Both the position numbers and the translations under genes were made by a program. Positions 57,735-58,121 of a stretch of DNA of 58,121 nt are shown piece by piece. Positions within the stretch are counted from its first letter, which is position 1. The number at the start of each line of letters is the position of its first letter. The notes beneath the pieces are model-generated. The model saw nothing but the letters and a program-made list of their open reading frames with translations, did not search any database and was not told the DNA's origin. Source of the DNA: Mycobacterium sp. URHD0025 (lineage in GTDB: Bacteria > Actinomycetota > Actinomycetes > Mycobacteriales > Mycobacteriaceae); assembly GCF_000426065.1 (NCBI RefSeq), contig NZ_AUEQ01000020.1:1-58121 (forward strand), written 5' to 3'.

Positions 57735-57749
57735 CGAACACGTGTTCGA
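57734..57749. promoter_or_regulatory. Perfect LexA/SOS box over the DUF222 start codon
   Basis: TCGAACACGTGTTCGA is a perfect 16-bp palindrome and fits the mycobacterial SOS box TCGAAC-N4-GTTCGA exactly. It starts in the -10 and covers the GTG start, so bound LexA should block the promoter. Induction after DNA damage is expected. LexA control of 13E12 genes has been described in M. tuberculosis. Confidence 0.88.
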
Positions 57750-58121
57750 ATTGCTGGACCAGCCGATGCTCGGTGAGCTCACTGACAACGCGCTGATCGA
57801 TGTCCTCGAGCACCGCACCCGCTCGGAAGCAGCCGCAGGCGCGCAGCGCCTGGCCATCATCGCCGAGATCGTGGCCCGCCACTGCGACGACGAAGACGAC
57901 ATCTCCGCCCACCGCGCGATCGACGGCTGGGAACTCGCCACCGCCGCCGTCAGCGCCGCCTGCAACCTCGGCCGCAGCGCCGCCTCCACCCAAATGCGCA
58001 TCGCCCAAGCTCTACGCGAACGACTCCCCAAGGTCGCCGCCGTATTCGCCCGCGGCGAGATTTCGGCCAACGTCGTCTCCACCATCACCTGGCGCACCCA
58101 ACTCATCGTCGATGAGGACGC
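57742..58121 (+). CDS. 13E12-repeat (DUF222) protein, 3' truncated by the window
   Basis: The first 126 residues of a DUF222 protein are present; the frame is open to the window end. The sequence is all-helical and Ala-rich, with the family-typical Leu-Ala-Ile-Ile-Ala-Glu-Ile-Val-Ala-Arg-His and Arg-Ser-Ala-Ala-Ser-Thr-Gln-Met-Arg. The HNH domain would lie further downstream. GTG 57742 is fixed by the -10 seven bases upstream. With the gene at base 1 it forms a pair of same-orientation family members bracketing the catabolic genes. They cover different halves of the protein here, so their identity cannot be compared inside this window. Confidence 0.83.
   Translation, partial: MFELLDQPMLGELTDNALIDVLEHRTRSEAAAGAQRLAIIAEIVARHCDDEDDISAHRAIDGWELATAAVSAACNLGRSAASTQMRIAQALRERLPKVAAVFARGEISANVVSTITWRTQLIVDED

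Noticed and set aside
1..58121. CRISPR arrays, tRNA or rRNA genes, insertion sequences, phage attachment sites
   Set aside because: No repeat-spacer pattern, cloverleaf, transposase or integrase was found on reading; the DUF222 genes are not transposases.

Overview
The window is high-GC actinobacterial DNA, most likely from a fast-growing Mycolicibacterium or Mycobacterium. The evidence is a complete yrbE-mce operon, Mce-associated proteins, 13E12/DUF222 genes, many four-base ATGA/GTGA gene overlaps and frequent leaderless-type starts. No rRNA, tRNA, CRISPR array or insertion sequence was seen, and no stretch over 300 bases lacks a gene.

Layout. At the left edge is the C-terminal part of a DUF222/HNH gene (1-981). 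It is followed by two Mce-associated membrane proteins (1140-2452, minus), two small secreted proteins (2609-3422, minus) and one secreted protein on plus (3555-4067). A hairpin terminator separates these from an eight-gene yrbEAB-mceABCDEF operon on minus (13425 down to 4141), whose YrbEA looks most like the Mce4 (steroid importer) type. Divergent from it is an HsaD-like C-C hydrolase (13664). Next come a TetR and an IclR regulator, then a minus-strand group (SDR, EthD/Dabb-like protein, SnoaL-like protein, Baeyer-Villiger monooxygenase), and then plus-strand KshB-, HsaA-, HsaC- and Kst4D-like genes (20208-24935). A minus operon at 24938-29593 encodes a sulfotransferase-like protein, a metallo-beta-lactamase-fold (alkylsulfatase-like) protein, an SDR, an alcohol dehydrogenase and a genuine-looking ketosteroid isomerase. 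After two more IclR genes, an LLM oxidoreductase, an esterase, an OYE-family reductase, a Dabb protein, an SDR and a second BVMO comes a 12-gene plus-strand operon (38764-50513). It encodes a CoA ligase, alcohol and aldehyde dehydrogenases, a hydratase, a pair of acyl-CoA dehydrogenases, SnoaL-like proteins, SDRs, an esterase and a possible Fe(II) oxygenase. It is followed by a KstR-like TetR, KshA with a small Cys-rich partner, KstD, a PadR regulator, an HsaB-like flavin reductase, a thioesterase and an APC transporter. At the right edge a second DUF222 gene begins, with a perfect LexA/SOS box over its start.

Reading. Taken together the genes supply steroid uptake (Mce), 3-hydroxyl oxidation and double-bond isomerisation (ADH plus KSI), A-ring desaturation (KstD, Kst4D), 9-alpha hydroxylation (KshA/KshB), and phenolic A-ring hydroxylation and cleavage (HsaA/HsaB, HsaC, HsaD). 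They also supply an acyl-CoA side-chain module and two BVMOs with esterases. Gene order, regulators and accessory genes do not follow the canonical M. tuberculosis-type KstR cholesterol cluster as I remember it. I therefore read the region as an additional steroid-catabolic island. Its natural substrate is unknown; C21 (pregnane-type), 5-alpha-reduced or sulfated steroids are inferences from gene content. All homology statements rest on reading motifs and remembered family sequences; no database search was run.
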